This document shows, one piece after another, positions 47,310 to 56,635 of a stretch of DNA of 64,000 nt; the stretch's first letter is position 1; each line of letters opens with the position of its first letter. The translations under genes and the position numbers were made by a program. Location of the stretch: NCBI RefSeq assembly GCF_025147485.1, contig NZ_CP102263.1, positions 447,501-511,500 on the forward strand, written 5' to 3'. The stretch is from Bacteroides uniformis. GTDB taxonomy: Bacteria; Bacteroidota; Bacteroidia; Bacteroidales; Bacteroidaceae. The notes beneath the pieces are model-generated. The model was not told the origin of the DNA, ran no database searches, and saw only the letters and a list, made by a program, of their open reading frames with translations.

Positions 47310-48482
47310 TTATTTCATTATCTGCAAATTCTTGTCTATCAGCTTCTTCAACGTTTCTACCGAAGCTGATGAAGACAAGCCGTCAGCAGGCGTATTCATG
47401 CAATAGTCCACCAGCTTATCAATGGTAGAGGTAGCCACATGCATCCGCGTGTCGGAAGAAGCGTAGTAGATGAATACTGTTCCGTCTTCGTCGGCAATCC
47501 AGCCGTTGGTGAAAAGTACATTGCTTACGTCACCTATACGCTCCTCACCCTCGGGTACCATAAAGGCCCCACCGGGAGTGGCAATCAGTTTCGTCGGGTC
47601 TTCCAGGGAAGTCATGTACATATAGAGCACATAACGCAATCCGGCGGCACAACCGCGGACACCATGAGCCAGATGCAACCATCCTTTCGGAGTCTTGATG
47701 GGATGCGGACCTTCACCATTCTTCACCTCCTTGATGGTGTGATAGTAGCGCTGGTCGATAATCTTCTCTTCCTTCACCTCAGCATGGGTTATGTCGTCCA
47801 CCAGCGCCCAGCCGATACCACCACCGCTGCCGGCATCAATAAAGCCATCCTGCGGACGGGTATAGAGGGCATATTTGCCATCTACAAACTCCGGGTGCAG
47901 CACTACGTTGCGTTGCTGGCTCTTGGTCTTCAGGTCGGGCAGGCGTTCCCAGTTCTTTAAATCCTTGGTGCGGGCAATGGCAGCTGTAGCCGTAGCCGAG
48001 GACAAATCACCGGCAGGCGCATTGTCGTCGTGGCGTTCGGCGCAGAAGATACCGTAAATCCAGCCGTCCTCATGAGCCGTGAGGCGCATGTCGTATACAT
48101 TCGTTGCCGGAATCGCGTCTTCGGGCATGGTGATGGGATAATCCCAGAACCGGAAATTATCAATGCCGTTGGGACTCTCGGCTACGGCAAAGAACGACTT
48201 ACGGTCAGCGCCCTCTACACGTACCACCATCAGATACTTGCCATTCCACTTAATGGCCCCCGAATTCATGGTCGCATTCATACCGATACGTTCCATCAGG
48301 TACGGGTTGGACTTCTCATCCAAATCATACCGCCAGAATACAGGTGTATGAGCAGCCGTCACTACCGGATATTTATAGCGGGTGAATATGCCATTGCCGT
48401 CTTCCACGGCCACATTCTTTCTCGTAATCAACTCTTCGTGTCTCTGAAAGAGCCTCTCTACCTTTTCTTTAAAAGCTTCCAT
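47310..48482 (-). CDS. GH130 4-O-beta-D-mannosyl-D-glucose phosphorylase
   Basis: 390 residues, the size of the B. fragilis enzyme. Five-bladed beta-propeller phosphorylase with the proposed proton donor Asp131 in ATNVYDMRLTAHEDG and phosphate-site basic residues around RHDDNAP and YHTIKE. It cleaves mannosyl-beta-1,4-glucose with phosphate to give mannose-1-phosphate and glucose, saving an ATP. The context (mannanase, symporter, epimerase) supports subfamily GH130_1. No signal peptide, so cytoplasmic. Confidence 0.92.
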   Translation of the reverse strand: MEAFKEKVERLFQRHEELITRKNVAVEDGNGIFTRYKYPVVTAAHTPVFWRYDLDEKSNPYLMERIGMNATMNSGAIKWNGKYLMVVRVEGADRKSFFAVAESPNGIDNFRFWDYPITMPEDAIPATNVYDMRLTAHEDGWIYGIFCAERHDDNAPAGDLSSATATAAIARTKDLKNWERLPDLKTKSQQRNVVLHPEFVDGKYALYTRPQDGFIDAGSGGGIGWALVDDITHAEVKEEKIIDQRYYHTIKEVKNGEGPHPIKTPKGWLHLAHGVRGCAAGLRYVLYMYMTSLEDPTKLIATPGGAFMVPEGEERIGDVSNVLFTNGWIADEDGTVFIYYASSDTRMHVATSTIDKLVDYCMNTPADGLSSSASVETLKKLIDKNLQIMK

Positions 48483-48504
48483 GTCTGTTATATTGATTGT
48501 TTGT

Positions 48505-49626
48505 TTATTGATACAGATTTACATCAGCTGCAAACAGCGTCTTGGGATTGTTATAGAACTCCACAAAATCCTCCGCAGATGTCTGTCCCGGATAGGGGGC
48601 ATAGTAATGGGTCACCTTTTCACGGGCATTGCGCCACACCAGCACATAGGCAAGCGGATATTTCTCCAACGCAGGCAGCAGAGTACCAGTCCACCATTTG
48701 GCATCGGGAATTCCTTCGTAACCGGTTTCGGTCACAGCAATCACCTTATTGTGTGCTTTCCCTACACTGTCGATAATGGAAAGTGCCCTATCCATCCCGG
48801 CAAGATAGGCATCCCGATCGAACTGATAGGTATCGAAACCGATAACGTCTATCAACTCATCGCCCGGATACTTCTTCAAATATTCCGTCGTGTCCTTGGG
48901 TTCCGTGCCCGGAGAGTAAGCATAAAGTGCATTGTCCACTCCTTTGGCCTGCAGAGTATCCACTGTCATGTGCCACAATGCCTTATACTCTTCAGGGGTA
49001 CACAGTTTTTCGCCCCACCAGAACCAGCTGCCGCTGTGTTCGTGCCAGGGACGGAAAAGTACGGGTATCTTCACGCCGTCCGCCGTCTTCAACGAATGAA
49101 GGAAATCGGCCACTCCTCCCAACCAGCCGGCAAATTTCTGGTGATTCTCGCCACCAGGCAAGATGGACTTCACCACCGTCGTATCCGATACATCCCAGGC
49201 ATCACCGCCCGTCTTGGGATTGCGCGCATGCCAACTGAGCGAAACCATGCCGCCCCGCTGATACTGATTGATTATCTCTTTCCTGATTTTATCGAAGGGA
49301 ACCTTATCCAGATTGGCGGCATTCCCAAGTTCCAGCTCTCCCAAATCAAAGCTGATAACAGCCGGATAGTCGCCACACACGCTTTTCACATCCGAACGGC
49401 CTTCCTCACCTTCCCAGCCGATACCATATACCGTATCGTCATGATGGCCGAGCATGATACCTTTGGAAGGGATTTTTTTCAAGTTAGCCAGTAAGTTCTC
49501 CGTTTCCTGCGTACGCGCAGCAGCCGTCTCTTCATTCACACTCTGTTCTTTCTTGGAAGAACCGCAGGCGGTCAACAGACTTGCCGCCAGAATCATCATA
49601 GCAAATTTTACTTTTCTCATATCCAT
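48505..49626 (-). CDS. GH26 beta-mannanase lipoprotein
   Basis: 373 residues from the ATG at 49626 (ATG two codons later also possible). Lipobox LLTAC with Cys21, followed by GSSKKEQS. Catalytic barrel of GH26 with acid/base Glu196 in RPWHEHSGSWFWWG and nucleophile Glu300 in AVTETGYEG. It releases mannobiose from beta-mannan, like ManA of B. fragilis. The +2 residue after Cys is Gly-Ser-Ser, so its side of the outer membrane is unclear. The minus-strand -7 box TATCTTTG (49671-49678) excludes the longer frame that opens at 49707. First gene of the mannan operon. Confidence 0.92.
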   Translation of the reverse strand: MDMRKVKFAMMILAASLLTACGSSKKEQSVNEETAAARTQETENLLANLKKIPSKGIMLGHHDDTVYGIGWEGEEGRSDVKSVCGDYPAVISFDLGELELGNAANLDKVPFDKIRKEIINQYQRGGMVSLSWHARNPKTGGDAWDVSDTTVVKSILPGGENHQKFAGWLGGVADFLHSLKTADGVKIPVLFRPWHEHSGSWFWWGEKLCTPEEYKALWHMTVDTLQAKGVDNALYAYSPGTEPKDTTEYLKKYPGDELIDVIGFDTYQFDRDAYLAGMDRALSIIDSVGKAHNKVIAVTETGYEGIPDAKWWTGTLLPALEKYPLAYVLVWRNAREKVTHYYAPYPGQTSAEDFVEFYNNPKTLFAADVNLYQ

Positions 49627-49670
49627 GTTTTTCAATCTGGTATTGTTATTGGTAACACTAATTCCTGGCA

Positions 49671-49678
49671 CAAAGATA
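49671..49678 (-). promoter_or_regulatory. -7 box of the mannan operon
   Basis: TATCTTTG on the minus strand, about 45 bp before the GH26 ATG. The -33 region lacks TTTG, suggesting an activated promoter. No regulator gene is linked to this operon. Confidence 0.55.
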
Positions 49679-49751
49679 GCGGATTGCACCAAGAGAAAAT
49701 GATACAATTTTATCCCTTTACTGTATTAAAAAGCAGAATATAAAAAACGTA

Positions 49752-51221
49752 TCATCTAACTTTCACCGGAACGCGCTTCCGCGAGACAATTCCCCGTTCC
49801 ACTTTCCGGCGTTCCAGCTTCACCGGTTCGCTTGTAAAATCGGGAACATTGTACGAGTAGACCAGACGGTCGTAATACTCCCAAGGATTTTCCTGAGGAA
49901 GCAGGAAAGGCTTGCCCACCACCCCATTCTCATCCATACTTGCCAGATACAGACGGGTATAAAGCCCATCTCCCCTGCGGCTACTGAACACAAACCATCG
50001 GGAGTTGCTGCTCCAGTTATGGAAACTTTCCGTATCATCGCTGTTCACCTCCTTTATGGGACGCATACCGCCATCCTTCAAATCCAACAGCCATAAATCG
50101 GCTTCTTTATGCCAAATTGAGAAATTCCCGTAATCCGACAAAGTAAACATGATATACTCGCCATCGTACGAGGGCCTCGGGAAGGAGATGCTTTTCTTCA
50201 TAGCTGCCGCATTGACCAGCGTATCTATCTTTTCGCCAAATGTCCCGTCTTCCGGATTGAAATCTATACTACACAAGCTATAACGTATTTCCTTATATTC
50301 CGCCGGTATCGGCTTGGCCTCCGCAGTACAGAAATACAGTTTGCGTCCGTCCGGTGAAAATACTGGAAAGGTTTCGAAGACTTCCTTCTTCTGAAGCAAG
50401 GGAGAGAGCAGTAATTCATGTGTCTCGGGATGATAGACCAGTACATCCGATTCCAAGTCGAGCACTTCCACACGCTCATCCTTCACCGCATGGAAAGACT
50501 GGCGCGTATTGTTGACAGAATAGGCAATATATTTGCCGTTTGGATGCCAATAAGGGTACACCCCCGCAGAGAGAGTGGAATCCGTTTTCGTATCCAGCAT
50601 TTCGCGCTTCCCGTCTATCTGCATCAAGGTCCCTCCGTTCTTTCCACGGATATGCAGGCTCAGATGGTCCGGATTTGTTTTGTTGAAAGCATGACAATTC
50701 AGGCACATGCCCGGCACCATGGTATTCTCCAGCAAGGGACGCTCCTCGAACGAAGCAAGGTCACGCTCATAAATGCCCATCTTGCTATAAACTTCATATC
50801 CGGGAGCCAGCTTGCGGTATACCACCCCATAATCTATAGGATACGGACTGACATACATGGGAAAAGAGCGGTACTGTTTCCACTCGCCGTCTTTCCGGAT
50901 ACATACCGTAAACAGAAGGCTATCACCCTTGTTCTCCTCCAAAAGCTCTTGCCATGCATCTTGCGGAAATGATACTATTTTATCATTTACGTGCATCTCT
51001 CCGGACTTTCCTCCGGTCACGGTCACATCCACACGTTCGTACGCTCCACCAATACAATTGAAATTCATAGGAGCAATGGTTGCAGGAATAGTCACACCGA
51101 TATAGTCGGGATAGATATCCGGCCATTCATCCACCCTTTCCGGGGAAGTCACCGGATTGCCGCAAGCGGCAAACCACCATGCAGCCATTATGCAAACAGC
51201 TATATTCTTCATCTTTTTCAT
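49752..51221 (-). CDS. Beta-propeller (PD40/TolB-like) lipoprotein with CxxCH motif, copy A
   Basis: 489 residues. Lipobox FAAC (Cys20). An N-terminal beta domain (about 30-130, YPDYIGVTIPATIAPMNFN) is followed by one CxxCH motif, CLNCH, at 173-177, the pattern of covalent haem attachment or of a redox CxxC pair. Then come PD40-type blades: YPYWHPNGKYIAYS, FPVFSPDGRKLYFC, RPSYDGEYIMFT and WSSNSRWFVFSSRRGDGLY. The DUF6057 membrane protein ends 1 bp upstream, so the two are coupled. It is a clear paralogue of 53040-54515. The function is not known to me; it should sit on the outer side of an envelope membrane. Confidence 0.8.
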   Translation of the reverse strand: MKKMKNIAVCIMAAWWFAACGNPVTSPERVDEWPDIYPDYIGVTIPATIAPMNFNCIGGAYERVDVTVTGGKSGEMHVNDKIVSFPQDAWQELLEENKGDSLLFTVCIRKDGEWKQYRSFPMYVSPYPIDYGVVYRKLAPGYEVYSKMGIYERDLASFEERPLLENTMVPGMCLNCHAFNKTNPDHLSLHIRGKNGGTLMQIDGKREMLDTKTDSTLSAGVYPYWHPNGKYIAYSVNNTRQSFHAVKDERVEVLDLESDVLVYHPETHELLLSPLLQKKEVFETFPVFSPDGRKLYFCTAEAKPIPAEYKEIRYSLCSIDFNPEDGTFGEKIDTLVNAAAMKKSISFPRPSYDGEYIMFTLSDYGNFSIWHKEADLWLLDLKDGGMRPIKEVNSDDTESFHNWSSNSRWFVFSSRRGDGLYTRLYLASMDENGVVGKPFLLPQENPWEYYDRLVYSYNVPDFTSEPVKLERRKVERGIVSRKRVPVKVR

Positions 51222-51222
51222 T

Positions 51223-52989
51223 TTACTTTCTTAGTAGCAAATAATTCCAGTATGTACTGCCGAAACGCGCCTCCAACATCTGCCGGGCATTCTGCTGCGA
51301 GGTATATATCCGCGCAAATTCCGTTACATCCCGCACCACTTGGGGCGAAATGCTCCACGGCATACCCTGGAAGTTCTTGTGCGTCTGTGTCCATACATAT
51401 ATCAACGCCTCTTGATAGCTGCGGGGAATATGGTCGTAGCCGGCATGCTTACCCAGCGGATAGTACTTCATGAAACGTTCCAAATCACGTTGCTGCAGGA
51501 CATAGGCCAGCATATACTCAAATGCCATCCGGTTCCGGTGGTTGTGCTGGTAAAGCAGCCCCAGCATGATGTCCGTTTCCTGGCTGCTGAACAAGAAGTC
51601 TTCCGTATAGCGTATCTGCCTTAACCAACCCCACTCCTTGTGGGCATTGATTTTTTCCTCATTATACAGATAGGTCATGGCATCCTCTGCCCAATCCCTG
51701 TAGAAGATTGTCTTCCTCAACAAACGCAGGTACTTGGCTGCCACTTCGTATTGCCCGTTTATCAGGTTCGTCTCTGCCAGACGCTTGAAGCAACGGCCAC
51801 TCTTGTTGAAGTTAGGTATGGCCTCCATCGCCTCAAAAGTGAAACGCTGTGCCGTATTGACCATACCCAAATGATAGTATGCCTCACTGGTGGGCAACGG
51901 AGAAGTAAAATCACGCTGAAACTCCGGCAGCAGCCCTTCCGTCCCGTTCTGGTAAAACTCGAACATACGGTCGCCCATCTGTCCCGTCTTTCCCAAAGCA
52001 AGATTCAGGCAGGTCACGCCGAAAGGTGAAACCGGTGACTTCTCTTCTGCCTTTTCTATAATCTCCTGCCATTGTTTATTACGTACCAGCTGGTCATACT
52101 CCATCGCTTCCTCTTTATCCATATCGCAACCGGCCGCCACGTAGTAATAGCCGAACAATGTTACCGCCACCACTTGCAGAACTCCATAAAATACCGGCTT
52201 CTTCTTCAAAGCGGGCAAAGCGGACAGCAGGAAGGGGAGAACAACCAGTAATACGGCAAGCCCTATCTCTATCCAGGGAATCACTGCCGGGAAACGGTAA
52301 TATCCTATACCACCCATCAGACGGTAAATGGGGAATTGTACCCACATGCTTGCCAATAGCGGACAACCGATACCCCACAATCCTACACCCCAGAACACTC
52401 CGACACCACCCCAGAAATTCTTACCTTTAAGATTCAACCGGAACTCGCGTACAATCACCCAGCCCATAAAGATGAAGTGTGCCGCACCCGCTGTCCAGTA
52501 AAGCAGCGGAAGGACTATCAGAATGTATGCCACACGCTGCCACTTCCCTTTCAAATCCGCATACCAGCAGGATGCAGACAATGCTAACAGCAGAGCCACC
52601 ACCAATGACAGCATCGCATTTTCATCACCCATGAAATGCCACAAGACAATGATGGGCAGAAAACTCAGCGGATAATACACATCAGCCGCACCCTGCTCCT
52701 TCGCCAGTTTCCAAACCAACCGTTGCAACAACACGTACAAAAAAGCCAGAATACAAGCTCCCGCCCACACGTGATAATAGAACTGCGTCAGATACTCAGC
52801 GATATAATCGGCCAACCCACCGGGAACCACTATCCGTTCCCACCAGTAGTCGGCATCGAACAAGAAAAGCTGGAACTGCTCCTGATAGGAAATATGGGCC
52901 GGATATACGCTTCCCCAAAAGAGAAGCACCGCTACGCCAAAAAGTATCGACAACCCTATCTTCCAAGTCTTTTTCAGAAATAAGAACAT
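51223..52989 (-). CDS. DUF6057-type polytopic membrane protein, copy A
   Basis: 588 residues. The N-terminal 310 residues form about 9-10 membrane helices (first KIGLSILFGVAVLLFWGSVY, then the conserved EQFQLFLFD loop). The C-terminal 270 residues are soluble and helical, with CFKRLAETNLINGQYEVAAKYLRLLRKT-like repeats (KRLAE, AAKYLRLL) and YRDWAE, and end YTSQQNARQMLEARFGSTYW. The fold of the soluble half resembles TPR. It is a paralogue of the 483-residue protein at 54519. Annotation pipelines call this DUF6057; no function is established as far as I know. It is adjacent to the CxxCH lipoprotein by 1 bp. Confidence 0.75.
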   Translation of the reverse strand: MFLFLKKTWKIGLSILFGVAVLLFWGSVYPAHISYQEQFQLFLFDADYWWERIVVPGGLADYIAEYLTQFYYHVWAGACILAFLYVLLQRLVWKLAKEQGAADVYYPLSFLPIIVLWHFMGDENAMLSLVVALLLALSASCWYADLKGKWQRVAYILIVLPLLYWTAGAAHFIFMGWVIVREFRLNLKGKNFWGGVGVFWGVGLWGIGCPLLASMWVQFPIYRLMGGIGYYRFPAVIPWIEIGLAVLLVVLPFLLSALPALKKKPVFYGVLQVVAVTLFGYYYVAAGCDMDKEEAMEYDQLVRNKQWQEIIEKAEEKSPVSPFGVTCLNLALGKTGQMGDRMFEFYQNGTEGLLPEFQRDFTSPLPTSEAYYHLGMVNTAQRFTFEAMEAIPNFNKSGRCFKRLAETNLINGQYEVAAKYLRLLRKTIFYRDWAEDAMTYLYNEEKINAHKEWGWLRQIRYTEDFLFSSQETDIMLGLLYQHNHRNRMAFEYMLAYVLQQRDLERFMKYYPLGKHAGYDHIPRSYQEALIYVWTQTHKNFQGMPWSISPQVVRDVTEFARIYTSQQNARQMLEARFGSTYWNYLLLRK

Positions 52990-53039
52990 TTACTATTTAC
53001 AATTTATTATTTACAATTTGGTACTCTCTGTATGTCTTG

Positions 53040-54515
53040 TCATTTGAATTCCTCAGCCTTCAGTTGCCGGTTTATCCGCTTGATGGAAGAAGCATCAAAA
53101 GGAACGGGAGTAGCCGACAAATCGGGAATATTGTAGGATTTCAATGTCAAATCGTCTTTTTCAGGGTCCGACTGGGGTAGCACAAAAGGCTTATGCGCCT
53201 TCCCTTCAGCATCCAGATAGGCAAAATAAACCCGCCCGTACTGCCCGTCACCCCGCTTGCTGGCAAAGGCAAACCAACGGCTGCCTGACGACCAACTGTG
53301 ATAAGTGTCCGAACGGCTGGAGTTGACCATTGGCAGGGAGTCGATGGCGCCCGTCTGCAAATCCATCAGCTGCAATTCCGTCTCCCGGTGCCAAATGGGG
53401 AATGTTCCATAATCAGCAACGGTATAAAGCAGGTAGCGTCCGTCCGGTGAGGCTTTCGGATGACACACGGAGCCTTTCTCCAGCCGGGCATTCCAAAGGG
53501 TATCCACGCGGTCACCCCATGCGCCGTGATTGGCATCGAACGCAATGCGGCAAAGCGAATAGCGTAATTGCTGTACGCTGTCCGGCAATGGCACAGTCGG
53601 AGCTGAGCAGTAATATATCCATTTCCCATCGGCAGAGAATGTGGGAAAAGTTTCCAATACGGTGGAATCCGCCGTAAGCGGAGATAGAATCATCCGGTTT
53701 CCGTCAAAATCGGCGACAGCCAAATCGGAGACGGTATCGTAAACTTCCAGACGGCGGTTACTTTCCGTATGGAACATGGGAATAATCACATTAGACGAGA
53801 ACACACCATACCGCCCGTCAGGATGGAAATCCCCGTAGACAGCCGCAGATATCATCTGTTCATTCTTCAAGGCAAGCTTACGGAGCTTGCCGTCACGGTT
53901 CAGGACAGTCCCCCCTCCCTCACCCCGAAGATGGAACATCGAAAGGTTGCCACTATTTCCTCCGTGCACATGACAGTTCATGCACTTGCCGTCTGTCTGA
54001 CTGTTATCCGCCAAAATACGCTCTTCGAAATTCTCAATACAACGTTCACGTATCTGCAAGGTATTCCATACCTCATAACCGGGCTCTATCAGACGGTAAC
54101 TGACATAGGCGTCAAGCTTGTCCGCCACTACCTGCCATGCAAAGGAAGGATAGCGCAGCCAGCGGCCGTCGGTACGGGCAGTAACAGTTACTTCCAAAGT
54201 ATGTTCCTTCTCCGCTTCAAGCAATGCACGCCAAGCTTTCAAGGGGAATATCGCCTTGTTCCCGCGCGCATTTATCTCCAAGCTGTCCGATGCTCCCTTT
54301 ACACTCACGCATACCGCATCCACCCCTTCATTCCGCACAAGGAAATTCAAAGGAGCCACATTGTAGGGAATGGTTACATCCTGATATTCCGGATAGAGCA
54401 TCAATAACCGGTCTGCAGGCTGTACAGACTCCGGACGGGGACTGCAAGCATATAGGCAGTAGCACAGTAACAGCCCCACAACAACTTGTATATATTTCAT
54501 ATCTATGTTCATCAT
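53040..54515 (-). CDS. Beta-propeller (PD40/TolB-like) lipoprotein with CxxCH motif, copy B
   Basis: 491 residues; a start at 54500 (MKYIQVVVGLL) is also plausible. Lipobox LYAC (Cys24). CxxCH motif CMNCH at 178-182, followed by VHGG. The same blocks as copy A occur in the same order: YPEYQDVTIPYNVAPLNF, EPGYEVWNTLQIRERCIENF, FPTFSADGKWIYYC, YSLCRIAF, PIWHRETELQLMDL and WSSGSRWFAFASKRGDGQYG. The two copies agree over their full length but have diverged strongly, so the duplication is old. It begins 3 bp after the DUF6057 copy B stop. Function unknown. Confidence 0.8.
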   Translation of the reverse strand: MMNIDMKYIQVVVGLLLCYCLYACSPRPESVQPADRLLMLYPEYQDVTIPYNVAPLNFLVRNEGVDAVCVSVKGASDSLEINARGNKAIFPLKAWRALLEAEKEHTLEVTVTARTDGRWLRYPSFAWQVVADKLDAYVSYRLIEPGYEVWNTLQIRERCIENFEERILADNSQTDGKCMNCHVHGGNSGNLSMFHLRGEGGGTVLNRDGKLRKLALKNEQMISAAVYGDFHPDGRYGVFSSNVIIPMFHTESNRRLEVYDTVSDLAVADFDGNRMILSPLTADSTVLETFPTFSADGKWIYYCSAPTVPLPDSVQQLRYSLCRIAFDANHGAWGDRVDTLWNARLEKGSVCHPKASPDGRYLLYTVADYGTFPIWHRETELQLMDLQTGAIDSLPMVNSSRSDTYHSWSSGSRWFAFASKRGDGQYGRVYFAYLDAEGKAHKPFVLPQSDPEKDDLTLKSYNIPDLSATPVPFDASSIKRINRQLKAEEFK

Positions 54516-54518
54516 AAA

Positions 54519-55970
54519 TCACTTCCCCTTTTTCATCGTAGCATAGTGGAAATAAAACCAATATGTTTTTCCGTATTTGGCTTGCAAAGGGGCACCATTA
54601 CCACCATTCGCCTCGTACAGTCGGGTATAATCGCCAAATTCATCCAATACTTGAGGCGGTATATTCCATTTTTCCACTTCATCCAACGAAGCCTTTTTCC
54701 CGGCAAGATAGATAAGTAAACCTTCGGCATACAATCTGGAAGGAAACTTCTTTGCAGCAAACTCCCGATAATCTCCGGCGAAAGCCCCAATATCCTTATT
54801 CAGCAAATCAAAGCAGAGAAGGTAATCGCATGCCAACGTATTATCAGGATTGTTACGCAACAGATGACGAAGTGAAAGCGGAATGTCGGCAGAAGAACGC
54901 AAAGTATCCGTTGCAGGCAACAACAACCGCTTCCGTTCCAGCCATTGGCAGACTTCGGCCGTCTGTTTTCCGGGAATACGTCGTTCTGCCCAATCACGGT
55001 AACACATTGTCTTTTGCAGGAGACGAAGATATTTCATAGCCGCCGCCTCATCACCGTTCACCAGGTTGATTTCCGCCAAACGCTTGACAGCTCTTGCCCC
55101 GGTGTGGTGCGGAGAAAAAATCATTCCCAGAATGGCGGCATGTTCAGCCATCGTCATATCTCCCAACGCAAACCAGACTTCATTGGCTGCATAAATAGTG
55201 AGGTAGGTAGAATGGGGAGCCACAGGCAGAAACAGCCCTTGCGAAGCCGGTTGATAACCATCCATCAGCCGGTCGGGAAGCCGGTTCTGCTGTGCATTCA
55301 GCAAATTATAATAATAGGCAGTGAACGGAGAGCGGTATTCACCCTCCACCAACAGTTTCCGTACTTTTTCCGAACGGCCGAAATACATTTCCGAATCCAA
55401 CGCCAAAAGATATTCCCGCCCTAAATCGGGCATATTGTACCATCGTGACGACCAATCGCCACAGCCAAACAGCCAATAGCCGGACAATACCGCCAATATG
55501 CTTACCGGTAAGCCCGACTTCCACGAACGTCGCATGCAGCTACGGCACAACAACAAAACACCTCCGATACCGGTTAAAGCGATTGTGCCGGAAAGCGGAT
55601 AACTCAATCCGCATTGCCTTCCTGCCTCCCAAGCCACCGCCAACACCGTAGGAATCCACGCCCAACGTCCCATGTACGGAGCCAACAAACGAAACACCAC
55701 CACTCCCCAAAGCAACAGCACGACAGCCATTATGGTCGGGCCACCCCCTTCGTAATAAAAGAATTGAGTGAGGAAATCTCCTGACAGACGTGCCAGAGCC
55801 GCCGGATGCCGCAGATACCCGGCCAATGGTTCGGTGGCAAGCAAAAAGAGCTGTGTCTGCTCCCGATGGAACAGATGATAGGGCAATATCCGGAAGAAAA
55901 AAAGAAACAACGCCAAAGCACCGATTCCTGCCGCTCCCCATTCAATGTATTTCCTTCTGCAAGCTTTCAT
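54519..55970 (-). CDS. DUF6057-type polytopic membrane protein, copy B
   Basis: 483 residues, about 100 fewer than copy A; the missing part is in the membrane half (about 6 helices here). It shares the HREQTQLFLLATE loop, the AVKRLAEINLVNG and LRLLQKTMCYRDWAE segments in the soluble half, and the C-terminal NIPPQVLDEF and LQAKYGKTYW. The first 29 bases overlap the end of the DUF4369-like gene, so translation is coupled. It precedes lipoprotein copy B by 3 bp. No known function. Confidence 0.75.
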   Translation of the reverse strand: MKACRRKYIEWGAAGIGALALFLFFFRILPYHLFHREQTQLFLLATEPLAGYLRHPAALARLSGDFLTQFFYYEGGGPTIMAVVLLLWGVVVFRLLAPYMGRWAWIPTVLAVAWEAGRQCGLSYPLSGTIALTGIGGVLLLCRSCMRRSWKSGLPVSILAVLSGYWLFGCGDWSSRWYNMPDLGREYLLALDSEMYFGRSEKVRKLLVEGEYRSPFTAYYYNLLNAQQNRLPDRLMDGYQPASQGLFLPVAPHSTYLTIYAANEVWFALGDMTMAEHAAILGMIFSPHHTGARAVKRLAEINLVNGDEAAAMKYLRLLQKTMCYRDWAERRIPGKQTAEVCQWLERKRLLLPATDTLRSSADIPLSLRHLLRNNPDNTLACDYLLCFDLLNKDIGAFAGDYREFAAKKFPSRLYAEGLLIYLAGKKASLDEVEKWNIPPQVLDEFGDYTRLYEANGGNGAPLQAKYGKTYWFYFHYATMKKGK

Positions 55971-56556
55971 CCAACAGTTTTTGTTGTTCTTCCGTCAAGG
56001 AGCCACGCACCATCTTCCGCATGAATGTCCCCAACGTATTGTTTCCCTGCTCTTTCAAAAACAGAAAGTTCGTTTCCTGCTCCTGCATCCTCAGACTGTC
56101 ACGTATCCGTATCAGATGCAGTGAATCTTTTCCGGTGGCATTCCGTAGTCCCGTCCGGATAAAATGGTAAGCCTCTTGCTTCTTTTCCCTCCCCTCTTTC
56201 CATTTCTGAAGGGCATCATTTTGCGGAGTGCCCGTTACCGAACCGACAGAGTCGGCCTTCACATGTATGGTTCCCGGCTCCGTCACCACCAGCAGTTCCT
56301 GGATGTAGATACGCAGCAGATGGCGCAGACGCAACACCCTCATCTCCTCCCCTTGTCCGGAAAAAGAAAAAGAGGCATTGGTTATCTTTACAGAATCCAC
56401 CCGCCCCGGCGCATTCTCCATCGGCACGAGGTATATCCATTCCCCGTCGTATTTCACCGACGGCAACGTTCCTTCAATCACATAATTCTGTCCGGAATTT
56501 CCACAACTTGCCCAAAGAAGGCAACTGATACAGAAAAGCAAGATACGTGTTTTCAT
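55942..56556 (-). CDS. DUF4369-like lipoprotein, first gene of the DUF6057 operon
   Basis: 204 residues. Lipobox LLWASC (about Cys18), then GNSGQNYVIEGTLP, the opening strand of the DUF4369 domain that usually precedes thioredoxin-like domains in Bacteroidetes (DGEWIYLVPME, DSVKITNASFSFSG). After about residue 115 it becomes a charged helical tail (KWKEGREKKQEAY, LREEQ-like) with no thioredoxin CxxC. A minus-strand -7 box TACCTTTG lies at 56578-56585, about 22 bp before the ATG, which makes this the operon head. The lack of the redox domain is notable because the downstream lipoproteins carry CxxCH. Confidence 0.78.
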   Translation of the reverse strand: MKTRILLFCISCLLWASCGNSGQNYVIEGTLPSVKYDGEWIYLVPMENAPGRVDSVKITNASFSFSGQGEEMRVLRLRHLLRIYIQELLVVTEPGTIHVKADSVGSVTGTPQNDALQKWKEGREKKQEAYHFIRTGLRNATGKDSLHLIRIRDSLRMQEQETNFLFLKEQGNNTLGTFMRKMVRGSLTEEQQKLLDESLQKEIH

Positions 56557-56577
56557 CCTTATACATTAGAATTTCAA

Positions 56578-56585
56578 CAAAGGTA
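56578..56585 (-). promoter_or_regulatory. -7 box of the DUF6057/CxxCH operon
   Basis: TACCTTTG in the minus strand; leader about 15-20 nt. A second candidate TATCTTTG is at 56622-56629. Neither has a TTTG at the -33 position. Confidence 0.5.
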
Positions 56586-56635
56586 GGCGTTTACCAACTG
56601 TCAGCCTAATATTCAATTAACCAAAGATAATATTT

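Noticed and set aside
48481..49494. 337-codon plus-strand frame
   Set aside because: Antisense to the GH26 gene, which has lipobox and both catalytic glutamates.
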